DNA of 14,924 nucleotides from Actinomycetota bacterium (GTDB taxonomy: Bacteria; Actinomycetota; Acidimicrobiia; Acidimicrobiales; Ilumatobacteraceae): assembly GCA_026393655.1 (NCBI GenBank), contig JAPKZT010000270.1, positions 1 to 14,924 of the forward strand. The letters are read 5' to 3'. This document shows positions 6,795 to 13,624 of this stretch, piece after piece. How positions within the stretch are numbered: position 1 is the stretch's first letter; each line of letters opens with the position of its first letter. The notes beneath the pieces were generated by a model that ran no database searches, had not been told where the DNA came from, and saw nothing but the letters and a program-made list of their open reading frames with translations. Both the position numbers and the translations under genes were made by a program.

Positions 6795-6840
6795 GTGGGG
6801 GAAAGTGGGGTTAAATCCACTCTGGTGGGGCAAAGTGGGT
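6795..6840 (+). promoter_or_regulatory. MraZ operator: phased GTGGGG boxes
   Basis: Four direct boxes are present: GTGGGG at 6795, 6805 and 6825, and GTGGGT at 6835. The pairs are spaced exactly 10 bp apart, with GAAA or CAAA between members. The skipped register at 6815-6820 holds ATCCAC, which is a GTGGAT box on the other strand. The published E. coli MraZ site is TGGGN repeats separated by 5 nt, and each pair here (TGGGG-N5-TGGGG and TGGGG-N5-TGGGT) matches that design. Location directly upstream of mraZ supports autoregulation of the whole cluster. Confidence 0.85.
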
Positions 6841-6869
6841 TATACTCTCTGCAGGTCGCGGAGGGAGCT

Positions 6870-6897
6870 CCAAAGCCTTTTAGATAATGGGTTTTGG
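6870..6897 (+). other. Leader hairpin before mraZ
   Basis: CCAAAGCC (6870-6877) can pair with GGTTTTGG (6890-6897) in an 8-bp stem with one G-U pair and a 12-nt loop. It ends 8 nt before the mraZ Shine-Dalgarno. No T-run follows, so it is not an intrinsic terminator. It could affect message stability or ribosome access, or be chance. Confidence 0.3.
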
Positions 6898-6914
6898 GAC
6901 AAAGCGGAGGATCA

Positions 6915-7328
6915 GTGTTTGTAGGTGCACACGAGCGTCAATTGGATCCAAAGGGTCGCATCGCTCTGCCAGCCGCTTTTCGTCCGCGCCTTGAGCCAAA
7001 GTGCTATCTCGCTCTTGGACGCGACAAATGTGTAGACGTTCTCACAACTGAGGCTTTCTTGTCTGTGGCCAACGATGCGATGGACAAAGTTCGTCGTGGC
7101 GAGATGGATCGCAAACAGCAGCGAGCTTTGGCTTCAAACATGATTGAAGTAACTGTCGACACTCAAGGTCGCATCAACATCGATGAGAAATTGCGCACCT
7201 ATGCAGGGCTTCAACTTAATTCGCGAGTAGTTGTCAGCGGTTCTTTTGACAGAGTCGAAATTTGGGATCCAGAGCGTCATCAGCGAATTAGTGATTCCGG
7301 TGCCCAAGAACTTGCCGGCGCAGAGTAG
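6915..7328 (+). CDS. mraZ: Transcriptional regulator MraZ
   Basis: A 137-residue MraZ, the DNA-binding repressor of its own dcw cluster, made of two SpoVT/AbrB-like swapped-hairpin domains. The two family DxxxR signatures are visible: D11-PKG-R15 in the first repeat and D82-TQG-R86 in the second. MFVGAHERQLDPKGRIALPA matches the canonical N-terminus. GTG at 6915 is chosen because GGAGG at 6906-6910 lies 4 nt upstream and the product then starts MFVGAH, as in other MraZ proteins. An in-frame TTG at 6894 would add seven unrelated residues and would contain the ribosome site. Its expected binding sites lie at 6795-6840. The length is close to the usual 140-150 residues. Confidence 0.96.
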   Translation: MFVGAHERQLDPKGRIALPAAFRPRLEPKCYLALGRDKCVDVLTTEAFLSVANDAMDKVRRGEMDRKQQRALASNMIEVTVDTQGRINIDEKLRTYAGLQLNSRVVVSGSFDRVEIWDPERHQRISDSGAQELAGAE

Positions 7329-7361
7329 CGAACGAAGGGAGGTCACGCAACAAACTTTTTT

Positions 7362-7381
7362 TGCAACCGTCACAAGTTGCA
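7362..7381 (+). other. Small hairpin in rsmH leader
   Basis: TGCAAC (7362-7367) can pair with GTTGCA (7376-7381) around an 8-nt loop. GTTGCA recurs at 7525-7530 and 7532-7537, close to the rsmH start, so TGCAAC has alternative partners. A run of T residues precedes the hairpin rather than follows it, so it is not a terminator on this strand. Confidence 0.4.
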
Positions 7382-7391
7382 TGAGTTTCGA

Positions 7392-7503
7392 TTATCAGCA
7401 GTCTTCCGACTAACAAGATGGATAGCACCCAACTCCGCTCGCTACTGTCTCGCTATCCGGGGAGAAATCCCGGAGGCACCGTTAGTCGGGGGGCTGCTGA
7501 TAA
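7392..7503 (+). ncRNA. mraW-motif-type structured leader RNA upstream of rsmH
   Basis: The spacer between mraZ and rsmH folds into a strong structure by inspection. TTATCAGCAG (7392-7401) pairs with CTGCTGATAA (7494-7503), TCTT with GGGG (7402-7405 with 7490-7493, one C-G and three G-U), and CCGACTAAC (7406-7414) with GTTAGTCGG (7481-7489). Together these make an unbroken 23-bp stem. It encloses a hairpin with GGATAGC (7420-7426) paired to GCTATCC (7452-7458), and a second hairpin of GGG (7459-7461) with CCC (7469-7471). Position upstream of rsmH (old name mraW) in an actinobacterium matches the published mraW RNA motif, a conserved structure of unknown function in Actinobacteria. I assign it by location and branched architecture; I could not align it to the family consensus. 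Confidence 0.75.
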
Positions 7504-7549
7504 GCGAAGCGATCGTGGTGACGAGTTGCAGGTTGCAAGACTGCCATGA
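7418..7549 (+). CDS. Possible 43-codon leader ORF overlapping rsmH start
   Basis: ATG at 7418 opens a 43-codon frame that starts MDSTQLRSLLSRYPGR and ends at TGA 7547-7549, overlapping the rsmH ATG by ATGA. The start lies in the enclosed part of the leader RNA, just after the 5' arm of the long stem, and its translation would open the 3' arm. rsmH itself has only a weak ribosome site, so coupling is conceivable. There is no Shine-Dalgarno before ATG 7418. The codons could simply reflect conserved RNA structure, and the frame may be chance. Confidence 0.25.
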   Translation: MDSTQLRSLLSRYPGRNPGGTVSRGAADKRSDRGDELQVARLP

Positions 7550-8580
7550 CGAGTGAACAAAGTTCAGATCTAAATTCACAGTTGAATCCGCAGTTAAATC
7601 CGCAAGTAAGTTCACGGCTCACGACGCATGAGCCTGTGATGTTAAATGAAATTGCTCAATGTTTTACAACGGTACCCCCCGGTGTTGTAGTTGATGCAAC
7701 TTTCGGCCTTGGCGGACATTCCAAGGCAATTTTGAAAGCTAACCCATCTATACAAATTTTGGGATTAGATCAAGATGCGGATGCAATTGCAAATGCCGAG
7801 AGAATGATTGCCGATGACGCATCACTGCGTGATCGGTTGACAGTTCGTCGAGTTCGCTTCGACTGCTTCGATTCGCTGAACGCAGTTCTTGAAGAACTCT
7901 CAATTAAAGAAATATCTGGTGCTCTATTTGATCTTGGGGTTTCTTCACCACAACTCGATTTCGCCGAGCGAGGATTTTCTTATCGGAATGATGGTCCGTT
8001 AGATATGCGAATGGACCAACGCAGTGAACTGAGTGCCGCCGATGTCGTAAATAATTATCAAGAATCAGAACTTGCTGGCATAATCACGCAAAACGCAGAC
8101 GAGCGATTTGCGCGACGAATTGCACGGGCGATTGTTGCTGCTCGACCGATTAGTACAACCACACATCTGGCTGAAGTAATTGTCGCGGCCATTCCTGCGC
8201 CGGCTCGTCGCACGGGTGGGCATCCTGCGAAGCGAACATTTCAAGCAATTCGCATTGAAGTCAATAAAGAACTTGAGATTCTTGCGAGAACGTTGCAAAT
8301 TGCAATTGATGCGACAAAAGTTGGTGGGCGAGTAGCGGTTTTGACTTACCACTCGGGCGAAAATCGAATCGTTAAACAAGTTTTTAGATCTTCCGAAAAA
8401 GATGCTGACGAGCCAAAAATTGGATCACCATTTATTCACGAGTCGCAACTTGGCACACGCCGCGTTCGTCGAGTGCGAATGGCTCAATACCCGAGCGAGC
8501 AAGAGCAAACTCAAAATCGCCGCGCTAAGTCGGCTCGGTTGCGAGTTATTGAAAAAGCCCTCGCCGAGGCCAGAGGCTGA
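7546..8580 (+). CDS. rsmH: 16S rRNA (cytosine(1402)-N(4))-methyltransferase
   Basis: A 344-residue SAM-dependent methyltransferase (formerly MraW) that N4-methylates C1402 in the ribosomal P-site region. Motifs in order: HEPVMLNEI (28-36), the SAM loop VVDATFGLGGHS (48-59), LGLDQD with D75, GALFDLGVSSPQLD (125-138), ERGFSYRNDGPLDMRMD (141-157), GGHPAKRTFQAIRIEVNKELE (224-244 region) and VLTYHSGENRIVK (265-277). The N-terminal extension is Q/N/S-rich with a QLNPQLNPQ repeat (12-bp tandem unit at 7579-7602). An in-frame TGA at 7519 makes ATG 7546 the first usable start. A good Shine-Dalgarno is absent; AGG at 7530-7532 is distant. Its expression probably depends on the leader RNA and mraZ transcription. 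The next gene begins 2 nt past its stop. Confidence 0.96.
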   Translation: MTSEQSSDLNSQLNPQLNPQVSSRLTTHEPVMLNEIAQCFTTVPPGVVVDATFGLGGHSKAILKANPSIQILGLDQDADAIANAERMIADDASLRDRLTVRRVRFDCFDSLNAVLEELSIKEISGALFDLGVSSPQLDFAERGFSYRNDGPLDMRMDQRSELSAADVVNNYQESELAGIITQNADERFARRIARAIVAARPISTTTHLAEVIVAAIPAPARRTGGHPAKRTFQAIRIEVNKELEILARTLQIAIDATKVGGRVAVLTYHSGENRIVKQVFRSSEKDADEPKIGSPFIHESQLGTRRVRRVRMAQYPSEQEQTQNRRAKSARLRVIEKALAEARG

Positions 8581-8581
8581 G

Positions 8582-9169
8582 ATGTCTGCGGCATATTCTC
8601 GACGCCAAGAAACGATTCGTCAGCATCGCGAAGAACCTGCAACGCGACCTGTAACACGAGCAGGGACGCGCGCGATAACTCGACAAGTTTCGCGACCAGT
8701 TACGAGACAAGTCTCGCGACCAGTAACTCGCCCAGTAAACCGACAAAATCGCTCACGGAATACTGCAAAACCACAACTACGAGTTGTCCAACCAGTTACA
8801 CGATCAAAATTTTCAAAAGTAACTTTAGTAATAGTTACACTTGCTTCGCTTTTTGGATTTATTGTTATTTTCCAAACGGTTATCGCAGAACAACAGTTAA
8901 GACTCGACAAAGTAAGCACCGATGTTCGGCTTGCGCGCCAGCATTACAACGAGTTACGTCAGCAACGAGCTGAATTGCGAGCCCCAGATTATTTGCGAGC
9001 CCAAGCGATCATGTTGGGCATGTGGCCCGGATCGGGAGCAAAGTTTGAGGAGATTCCTGCTGAGGTTGTGACGATGGTCTTGGCTTCGACCGGAGAAATG
9101 GATGATTCAATTGCGTTACCGCGCAACTCCGACGAGCTTGTGCTCGAGAGTACTGGTTCAGCACCGTGA
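8582..9169 (+). CDS. ftsL: FtsL-like cell division protein
   Basis: A 195-residue bitopic membrane protein in the ftsL position between rsmH and ftsI. A long basic cytoplasmic N-terminus (1-75) contains arginine/valine repeats of the type TRQVSRPV. One transmembrane helix spans about 79-100 (VTLVIVTLASLFGFIVIF core). A heptad-like coiled coil follows (about 101-133, AEQQLRLDKVSTDVRLARQ), then APDYLRAQAIMLGMWPG and a short tail. FtsL forms a trimer with FtsB and FtsQ that recruits and activates FtsWI at the septum. Its sequence is poorly conserved, so the symbol rests on topology and gene order. ATG 8582 is set by AGAGG at 8572-8576, 5 nt upstream; longer in-frame upstream starts would lie inside rsmH. 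It overlaps ftsI by GTGA. Confidence 0.75.
   Translation: MSAAYSRRQETIRQHREEPATRPVTRAGTRAITRQVSRPVTRQVSRPVTRPVNRQNRSRNTAKPQLRVVQPVTRSKFSKVTLVIVTLASLFGFIVIFQTVIAEQQLRLDKVSTDVRLARQHYNELRQQRAELRAPDYLRAQAIMLGMWPGSGAKFEEIPAEVVTMVLASTGEMDDSIALPRNSDELVLESTGSAP
8678..8737 (+). repeat. 24-bp tandem repeat in ftsL-like gene
   Basis: Two and a half copies of a 24-bp unit are present: 8678-8701, 8702-8725 and a half copy at 8726-8737. The first two share the core CAAGT.TCGCGACCAGT. Each unit encodes TRQVSRPV, giving an arginine-rich cytoplasmic repeat. Looser TRPVTR/TRAITR variants upstream (about 8641-8677) suggest older copies. Confidence 0.75.
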
Positions 9170-11121
9170 GCCAGTCAATTCGTGAACGTCGTGCAGAAAG
9201 TCTCGGCAGATCGATACGTATAAAGCAATCTAAAGGTAAGGCACTTTCAAAGCGCAAAATTCGCGCGAATGATAAGCACCGAAAGCAAGTTGCGCAAATT
9301 TCTCATCGAAATGGTGCGGTTGTCGACAAAGGTTTCGACATATTTACGAAAAATCTTAAAGTCGGAACCGTACAAAAACGAACGAGCTTCATGTTCTCGA
9401 TTGTTGCTTTATTGCTGGTTGGTCTCGGTGTTCGAGTTGCAATGCTGCAAACAGTTTGGTCTAGTGAGTATCGTGACGCCAGCGTTTCGCAACGCACAAG
9501 AGTTCAAACACTTCGTGCTGAACGCGGATCAATTTTGGATCGCAATGGACAAGAATTAGCGTTTCCGATACCGACACGAACAGTTTTCGCGGATCCGCGC
9601 GCGGTGACCGACCCAATCGGTGTCGCCAATGCTGTCGGCGGCATTTTGCAAATGACAGATGAAGCGAAACTTGAGTTGTCAATTAAACTTCGAGACCAAA
9701 GTTCAAATTTCGTATATGTTGCTCGTCAAGCAGATCAACGACTTGCCGATGTAATTGTTGCTCTCGGGCTAAAAGGTGTTTCGTCATATCGCGAATCTGG
9801 TCGGGCGTTGACCAGTAGTGGTTTACGTGGATTAATTGGTCGCACGGATATTGATGGTCTCGGAATCTCAGGTCTTGAGTTGCAATATCAAGAATTGCTC
9901 GCAGGCCAAGATGGTCGCATCGCTCGTGAGGTAAACGCCAATGGAAAGTCAATGGCGGCTGGCTCAAGTGATGTTGTCGAAGCGATACCTGGTGGCAGAT
10001 TAGTGACGACGATTAATCGAACAATTCAATTTCAAGTTGACTCAATTCTCACACAGCAAGTTCAGTTTGTTGAAGCGCGAGGTGGCTCAGCAATTGTGAT
10101 GGATACAAAAACTGGCGAGATTTACGCGATGTCGAATATTCGTCGAAATACTGATGGTACTTATACAAGTGATTCAGGAAACTTCGCTGCAGTTGAAGCC
10201 CACGAACCTGGTTCGGTCGCGAAAGTATTTAGCATCGCTGCTGCAATCAACGAAGGCAAAGTGGTGCCTTCAACTTCATTCACAGTGCCATACGAAGAAA
10301 TCTACGACAAAGGTACCGATTGGGAGTACAAAGTTTCAGATGGATATGTTCACCCAACGCAAGACATGACGGTAAGAAAAATAATTGTTGATTCGTCAAA
10401 CAACGGAACGGTTCTGATTTCACGGTTACTCGAGAGCAAAACCAATCATGACTATCTTCAATCATTTGGCTTTGGAACAAAAACTCCCGTTAATTACCCT
10501 GCCGAGTCGCGCGGTGTTTTAAAGCCGGCAGAAAAGTGGCAAGGCACCGAAAAAATTACCTTCGCTTATGGCTATGGGTATACCGCAACCGGATTGCAAC
10601 TGATATCGGGAGTAAATGCAATCGCTAACAAAGGTGTGTACGTCGCACCAAAATTAGTAAAAGCAACAGTCGACGCAAAGGGAGTCGTCACTGACGCTCC
10701 GCAGTCTCTGACCCATGAAGTAGTCAGCGAAGCCACCGCGAAAATAATGACAGAAATGATGACCGATGTCGTGTGTTATGGAACAGGCGGACTTGCGCAA
10801 CTCTCAGGAATGAGTGTTGCCGGCAAAACTGGTACAGCGTACAAACTGCAGAAGAACGGAAAATACACGGCAGAGGATGGGACCTTTTCGTATTTCGCCT
10901 CATTCGTCGGGTTTTTGCCGGCAGGTAATCCACAGATGACGGTTTTAGTTTCAATCGACGAACCAGATCCAACAGCAAAAGATCGATTCGGCGGAAGAGC
11001 CGCTGCACCAGTGTTCGCGCGCATCGGGCAAGCCTTGGTCAATGAACTCGATATTCGTCCTACTCAAGGTGACGCGGGATGTGTTGGGCCGCGTCCTGCA
11101 GATCTCGGCGCTTCTCACTGA
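9166..11121 (+). CDS. ftsI: Septal peptidoglycan transpeptidase (PBP3/FtsI-type)
   Basis: A 651-residue class B penicillin-binding protein that cross-links septal murein in the periplasmic space, partner of FtsW. A long basic cytoplasmic N-terminus (1-72) precedes one transmembrane helix (about 74-94). The dimerisation domain starts with LRAERGSILDRNGQELA (117-132). The transpeptidase domain has all three active-site motifs: SxxK as S350-VA-K353 in EPGSVAK, SxN at S410-S411-N412 and KTG at 554-556. The GTG start at 9166 overlaps the ftsL-like stop (GTGA), and no separate ribosome site is seen, which suggests coupling. The basic N-terminal region is longer than in E. coli FtsI, a common trait in actinobacteria. 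murE starts 1 nt after its stop. Confidence 0.94.
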   Translation: MSQSIRERRAESLGRSIRIKQSKGKALSKRKIRANDKHRKQVAQISHRNGAVVDKGFDIFTKNLKVGTVQKRTSFMFSIVALLLVGLGVRVAMLQTVWSSEYRDASVSQRTRVQTLRAERGSILDRNGQELAFPIPTRTVFADPRAVTDPIGVANAVGGILQMTDEAKLELSIKLRDQSSNFVYVARQADQRLADVIVALGLKGVSSYRESGRALTSSGLRGLIGRTDIDGLGISGLELQYQELLAGQDGRIAREVNANGKSMAAGSSDVVEAIPGGRLVTTINRTIQFQVDSILTQQVQFVEARGGSAIVMDTKTGEIYAMSNIRRNTDGTYTSDSGNFAAVEAHEPGSVAKVFSIAAAINEGKVVPSTSFTVPYEEIYDKGTDWEYKVSDGYVHPTQDMTVRKIIVDSSNNGTVLISRLLESKTNHDYLQSFGFGTKTPVNYPAESRGVLKPAEKWQGTEKITFAYGYGYTATGLQLISGVNAIANKGVYVAPKLVKATVDAKGVVTDAPQSLTHEVVSEATAKIMTEMMTDVVCYGTGGLAQLSGMSVAGKTGTAYKLQKNGKYTAEDGTFSYFASFVGFLPAGNPQMTVLVSIDEPDPTAKDRFGGRAAAPVFARIGQALVNELDIRPTQGDAGCVGPRPADLGASH

Positions 11122-11122
11122 T

Positions 11123-12562
11123 ATGACCACTCGATCACGTCAACTGAAAGATCTTGTTGCAGGAGTAAATGAGGTCGTCGCTCGAGAAGTTTGTGGTGAC
11201 CAAAATGTTTCTGTAACCGAGATCACGCATGACTCAAAAAACATTTCAATTGGTTGCTTGTTTTGTTGCGTAGTTGGTGAAACTGTCGACGGTCATAAAT
11301 TTGCAGTTGACGCTATAAACAACGGGGCATCAGCAGTTCTTGTTGAACGAAAATTGAATGTTGAAGTCCCTCAAATAATTGTTGATGATGTTCGAACCGC
11401 GATGGGATATTTCGCGGCTGAATTCTTTGGCCGTCCAAGTTCGAAATTGAAAGTGATTGGCATCACGGGAACTAACGGCAAGACTACGACTGCACATTTG
11501 CTGGCATCAATATTGCGCCAGCACGGTCTAGCCACTGCAGTTTTCGGAACTCTTTCAGGTACACGAACAACATCTGAAGCCACAGACTTACAACGATCAT
11601 TAGCCAACGAGTTTGAGCGAGGGAGTAAAGCCGTCGTGATGGAGGTGTCGTCGCATGCTTTGTCGTTGCATCGCGTCGCAGGCACAAGATTTGCTGCAAC
11701 TATATTTACGAATCTTGGTCAAGATCATTTAGATTTTCACGACTCAATTGACGCATATTTTTCTGCAAAAGCAAAATTATTCACACCACAATACACGGAC
11801 ACGTGCATCGTAAACCGAGACGATCGTTATGGTGCAAAATTAATTGCGACCTTGAATCAAGAAAACAAAATTGATTTAGAAACATTTGGGATCAACGATG
11901 CGTCACAAATTGTCGCAGAAGTTGATCGTCTGTCTTTCATCTGGCGAGGCGAAAAAATACAGCTCGTCACGGGTGGATACTTCAATGTAATGAACGCGCT
12001 AGCTGCCGCGAACGCAGCAGCCAAACTCGGTGTCGCCGCAAGCGACATTGCCAAAGGTTTGGCTGCTGCGGACGCAATCGCAGGTCGATTTGAATCTGTA
12101 TCAGTTGGTCAGAAGTTTGGTGTCGTTGTTGATTACGCACACACGCCCGAAGCACTACACAATGTTTTGGATGCAACAAGAAAATTGATCACTGGCTCGG
12201 GCCGCGTGATCGTTGTGTTCGGATGCGGTGGAGATCGTGATCATCAGAAGCGACCAAGAATGGGAAAAGTGGCCAGCGATTTAGCGGATGTGGTCTTTAT
12301 CACATCAGACAATCCACGCCTAGAAGACGCGTCTGTTATCGCGAAACAAATTGAAGATGGTTGCAACCCTGCTCTCAAAAAGCCGATTTATGTTATTCTT
12401 GATCGGCGTGATGCGATAGCACAGGCATTTTCGGTGGCGTGCAGCGGAGACATTGTGGTAATCGCTGGTAAAGGTCATGAATCAACTCAGACAATAGGCG
12501 CAAACGAAATCGAATTTAACGATGTCGCTGTGTCAAGAGAACTATTAAAGGTGGCTTTGTGA
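11123..12562 (+). CDS. murE: UDP-MurNAc-tripeptide synthetase (meso-DAP-adding type)
   Basis: A 479-residue cytoplasmic Mur ligase that adds the third stem-peptide residue to UDP-MurNAc-L-Ala-D-Glu using ATP. The N-terminal UDP-binding domain includes ITHDSKNISIGCLF. The ATP loop GTNGKTTT has K120. MEVSSHALSLHRV and TNLGQDHLDFH follow, then YAHTPEALHNVL. The specificity motif DNPR is at 396-399, which in this family marks meso-diaminopimelate rather than lysine enzymes. ATG 11123 is preferred over a longer in-frame start at 11042, which would overlap ftsI by 80 nt and add unrelated residues; the chosen start is 1 nt past the ftsI stop. It overlaps mraY by GTGA. The murF gene that usually follows is missing. 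Confidence 0.95.
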   Translation: MTTRSRQLKDLVAGVNEVVAREVCGDQNVSVTEITHDSKNISIGCLFCCVVGETVDGHKFAVDAINNGASAVLVERKLNVEVPQIIVDDVRTAMGYFAAEFFGRPSSKLKVIGITGTNGKTTTAHLLASILRQHGLATAVFGTLSGTRTTSEATDLQRSLANEFERGSKAVVMEVSSHALSLHRVAGTRFAATIFTNLGQDHLDFHDSIDAYFSAKAKLFTPQYTDTCIVNRDDRYGAKLIATLNQENKIDLETFGINDASQIVAEVDRLSFIWRGEKIQLVTGGYFNVMNALAAANAAAKLGVAASDIAKGLAAADAIAGRFESVSVGQKFGVVVDYAHTPEALHNVLDATRKLITGSGRVIVVFGCGGDRDHQKRPRMGKVASDLADVVFITSDNPRLEDASVIAKQIEDGCNPALKKPIYVILDRRDAIAQAFSVACSGDIVVIAGKGHESTQTIGANEIEFNDVAVSRELLKVAL

Positions 12563-13623
12563 TTGCAATTTTGATGGCGGCAGGAGTTGCAATGTTCGCT
12601 TCGCTCGCAACTACCCGTGTGTTGATGGCGATATTTAAGAAACTTGGTAAAGGTCAACCAATTCTTGGTGCTGAAGATCGTGGACCGGTTCAACACATGA
12701 GCAAGCAAGGCACACCGACAATGGGTGGAATCGCGATCTTATTTTCTGCAGCGTTTGGATGGTTGGTTGCGCACTTAAGAGATGGACTTCCATTTTCTGA
12801 TCAATCAATGATTATTTGGGTTGCTGTTTTCGTATTGGCGACGATTGGTTTTCTAGATGACTTTCTTAAAGTTCAACGCCAGCACAATCGTGGAATATTT
12901 TGGAAAAAGAAGGGCTACATCACCTTTGGCATTTGTCTTGTCTTAACTTGGTGGTTGCACGCGGCCACAGGTGTTAGCGAAACACTTTCGTTTACGAGAT
13001 CTGATCTTCCAGGAATTACATTCACTTGGCCGCTATTTGTAATTTGGACGGCGCTGATGGTCTGGGGAACATCAAATGCAGTCAACATCACCGACGGCCT
13101 AGATGGTCTTGCCGCTGGTTCGGCGACGTTTGGCTTTGTTGCTTTCACAGTAATCGGCTATTGGGCTTTTAGAAATCCTCACCTCTATCACAGCGTCATT
13201 AATCCGCTTGACCTCGCAGTTCTTTCAGCGGCGTTAGGTGGAGCATGCGGCGGATTTTTATGGTGGAACGCTGCACCAGCTCGAATTTTTATGGGAGATG
13301 TCGGTGCGCTCGGAATCGGTACAGCGCTAGGACTTCTCGCTGTAACAACTAATACGCATCTATTGCTGCCAATTATTTGTGGCATCAATGTATTCGAAGC
13401 TGGTTCAGTTGCAGTACAGATGGGAGTGTTCAAAGCATCGGGTCGCAAAAAAAGATTATTGCTCAACTCACCGATTCATCACCACTTTGAGCAAAAGGGT
13501 TGGCCCGAGACCACAGTCATTATTCGCTTTTGGATAATTTCTGCAATCTGCGTCGCGACGGCGATTGCAATTTTTATTGCCGACTTCACGGACATGCAGA
13601 ATCTCGCCAGGTTGCGTCGCTGA
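12559..13623 (+). CDS. mraY: Phospho-N-acetylmuramoyl-pentapeptide-transferase
   Basis: A 354-residue multi-spanning membrane enzyme that transfers phospho-MurNAc-pentapeptide to undecaprenyl phosphate, forming lipid I. Family motifs are intact: GTPTMGGI (51-58), the metal-binding DD pair in GFLDDFLKV (D100, D101), NAVNITDGLDGLAAG (173-187, with N176, D179 and D182), FMGDVGALGIG (244-254, D247) and the cytoplasmic PIHHHFEQKGW (305-315). About ten hydrophobic helices fit the known topology. The GTG start at 12559 overlaps the murE stop (GTGA). It is preceded by AAAGGTGG at 12547-12554, a good ribosome site about 4 nt upstream. murD begins 1 nt after its stop. Confidence 0.97.
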   Translation: MIAILMAAGVAMFASLATTRVLMAIFKKLGKGQPILGAEDRGPVQHMSKQGTPTMGGIAILFSAAFGWLVAHLRDGLPFSDQSMIIWVAVFVLATIGFLDDFLKVQRQHNRGIFWKKKGYITFGICLVLTWWLHAATGVSETLSFTRSDLPGITFTWPLFVIWTALMVWGTSNAVNITDGLDGLAAGSATFGFVAFTVIGYWAFRNPHLYHSVINPLDLAVLSAALGGACGGFLWWNAAPARIFMGDVGALGIGTALGLLAVTTNTHLLLPIICGINVFEAGSVAVQMGVFKASGRKKRLLLNSPIHHHFEQKGWPETTVIIRFWIISAICVATAIAIFIADFTDMQNLARLRR

Positions 13624-13624
13624 G

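Noticed and set aside
6887..6992. ATG at 6887 opening a small frame over the mraZ start
   Set aside because: It is out of frame with mraZ, its ATG lies in the loop of the leader hairpin, and the ribosome site at 6906-6910 clearly serves GTG 6915.
7231..7413. 60-codon frame overlapping the mraZ 3' end
   Set aside because: It is a shadow frame inside mraZ running into the structured leader, with no ribosome site and no recognisable features.
8402..8581. Longer ftsL-like protein starting at 8402
   Set aside because: This would overlap rsmH by 180 nt in another frame. The ATG at 8582 has a good AGAGG ribosome site and starts right after the rsmH stop.
11042..11122. Longer MurE starting at 11042
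   Set aside because: The extra 27 residues lie inside ftsI in another frame and do not resemble MurE. ATG 11123 gives the usual length.
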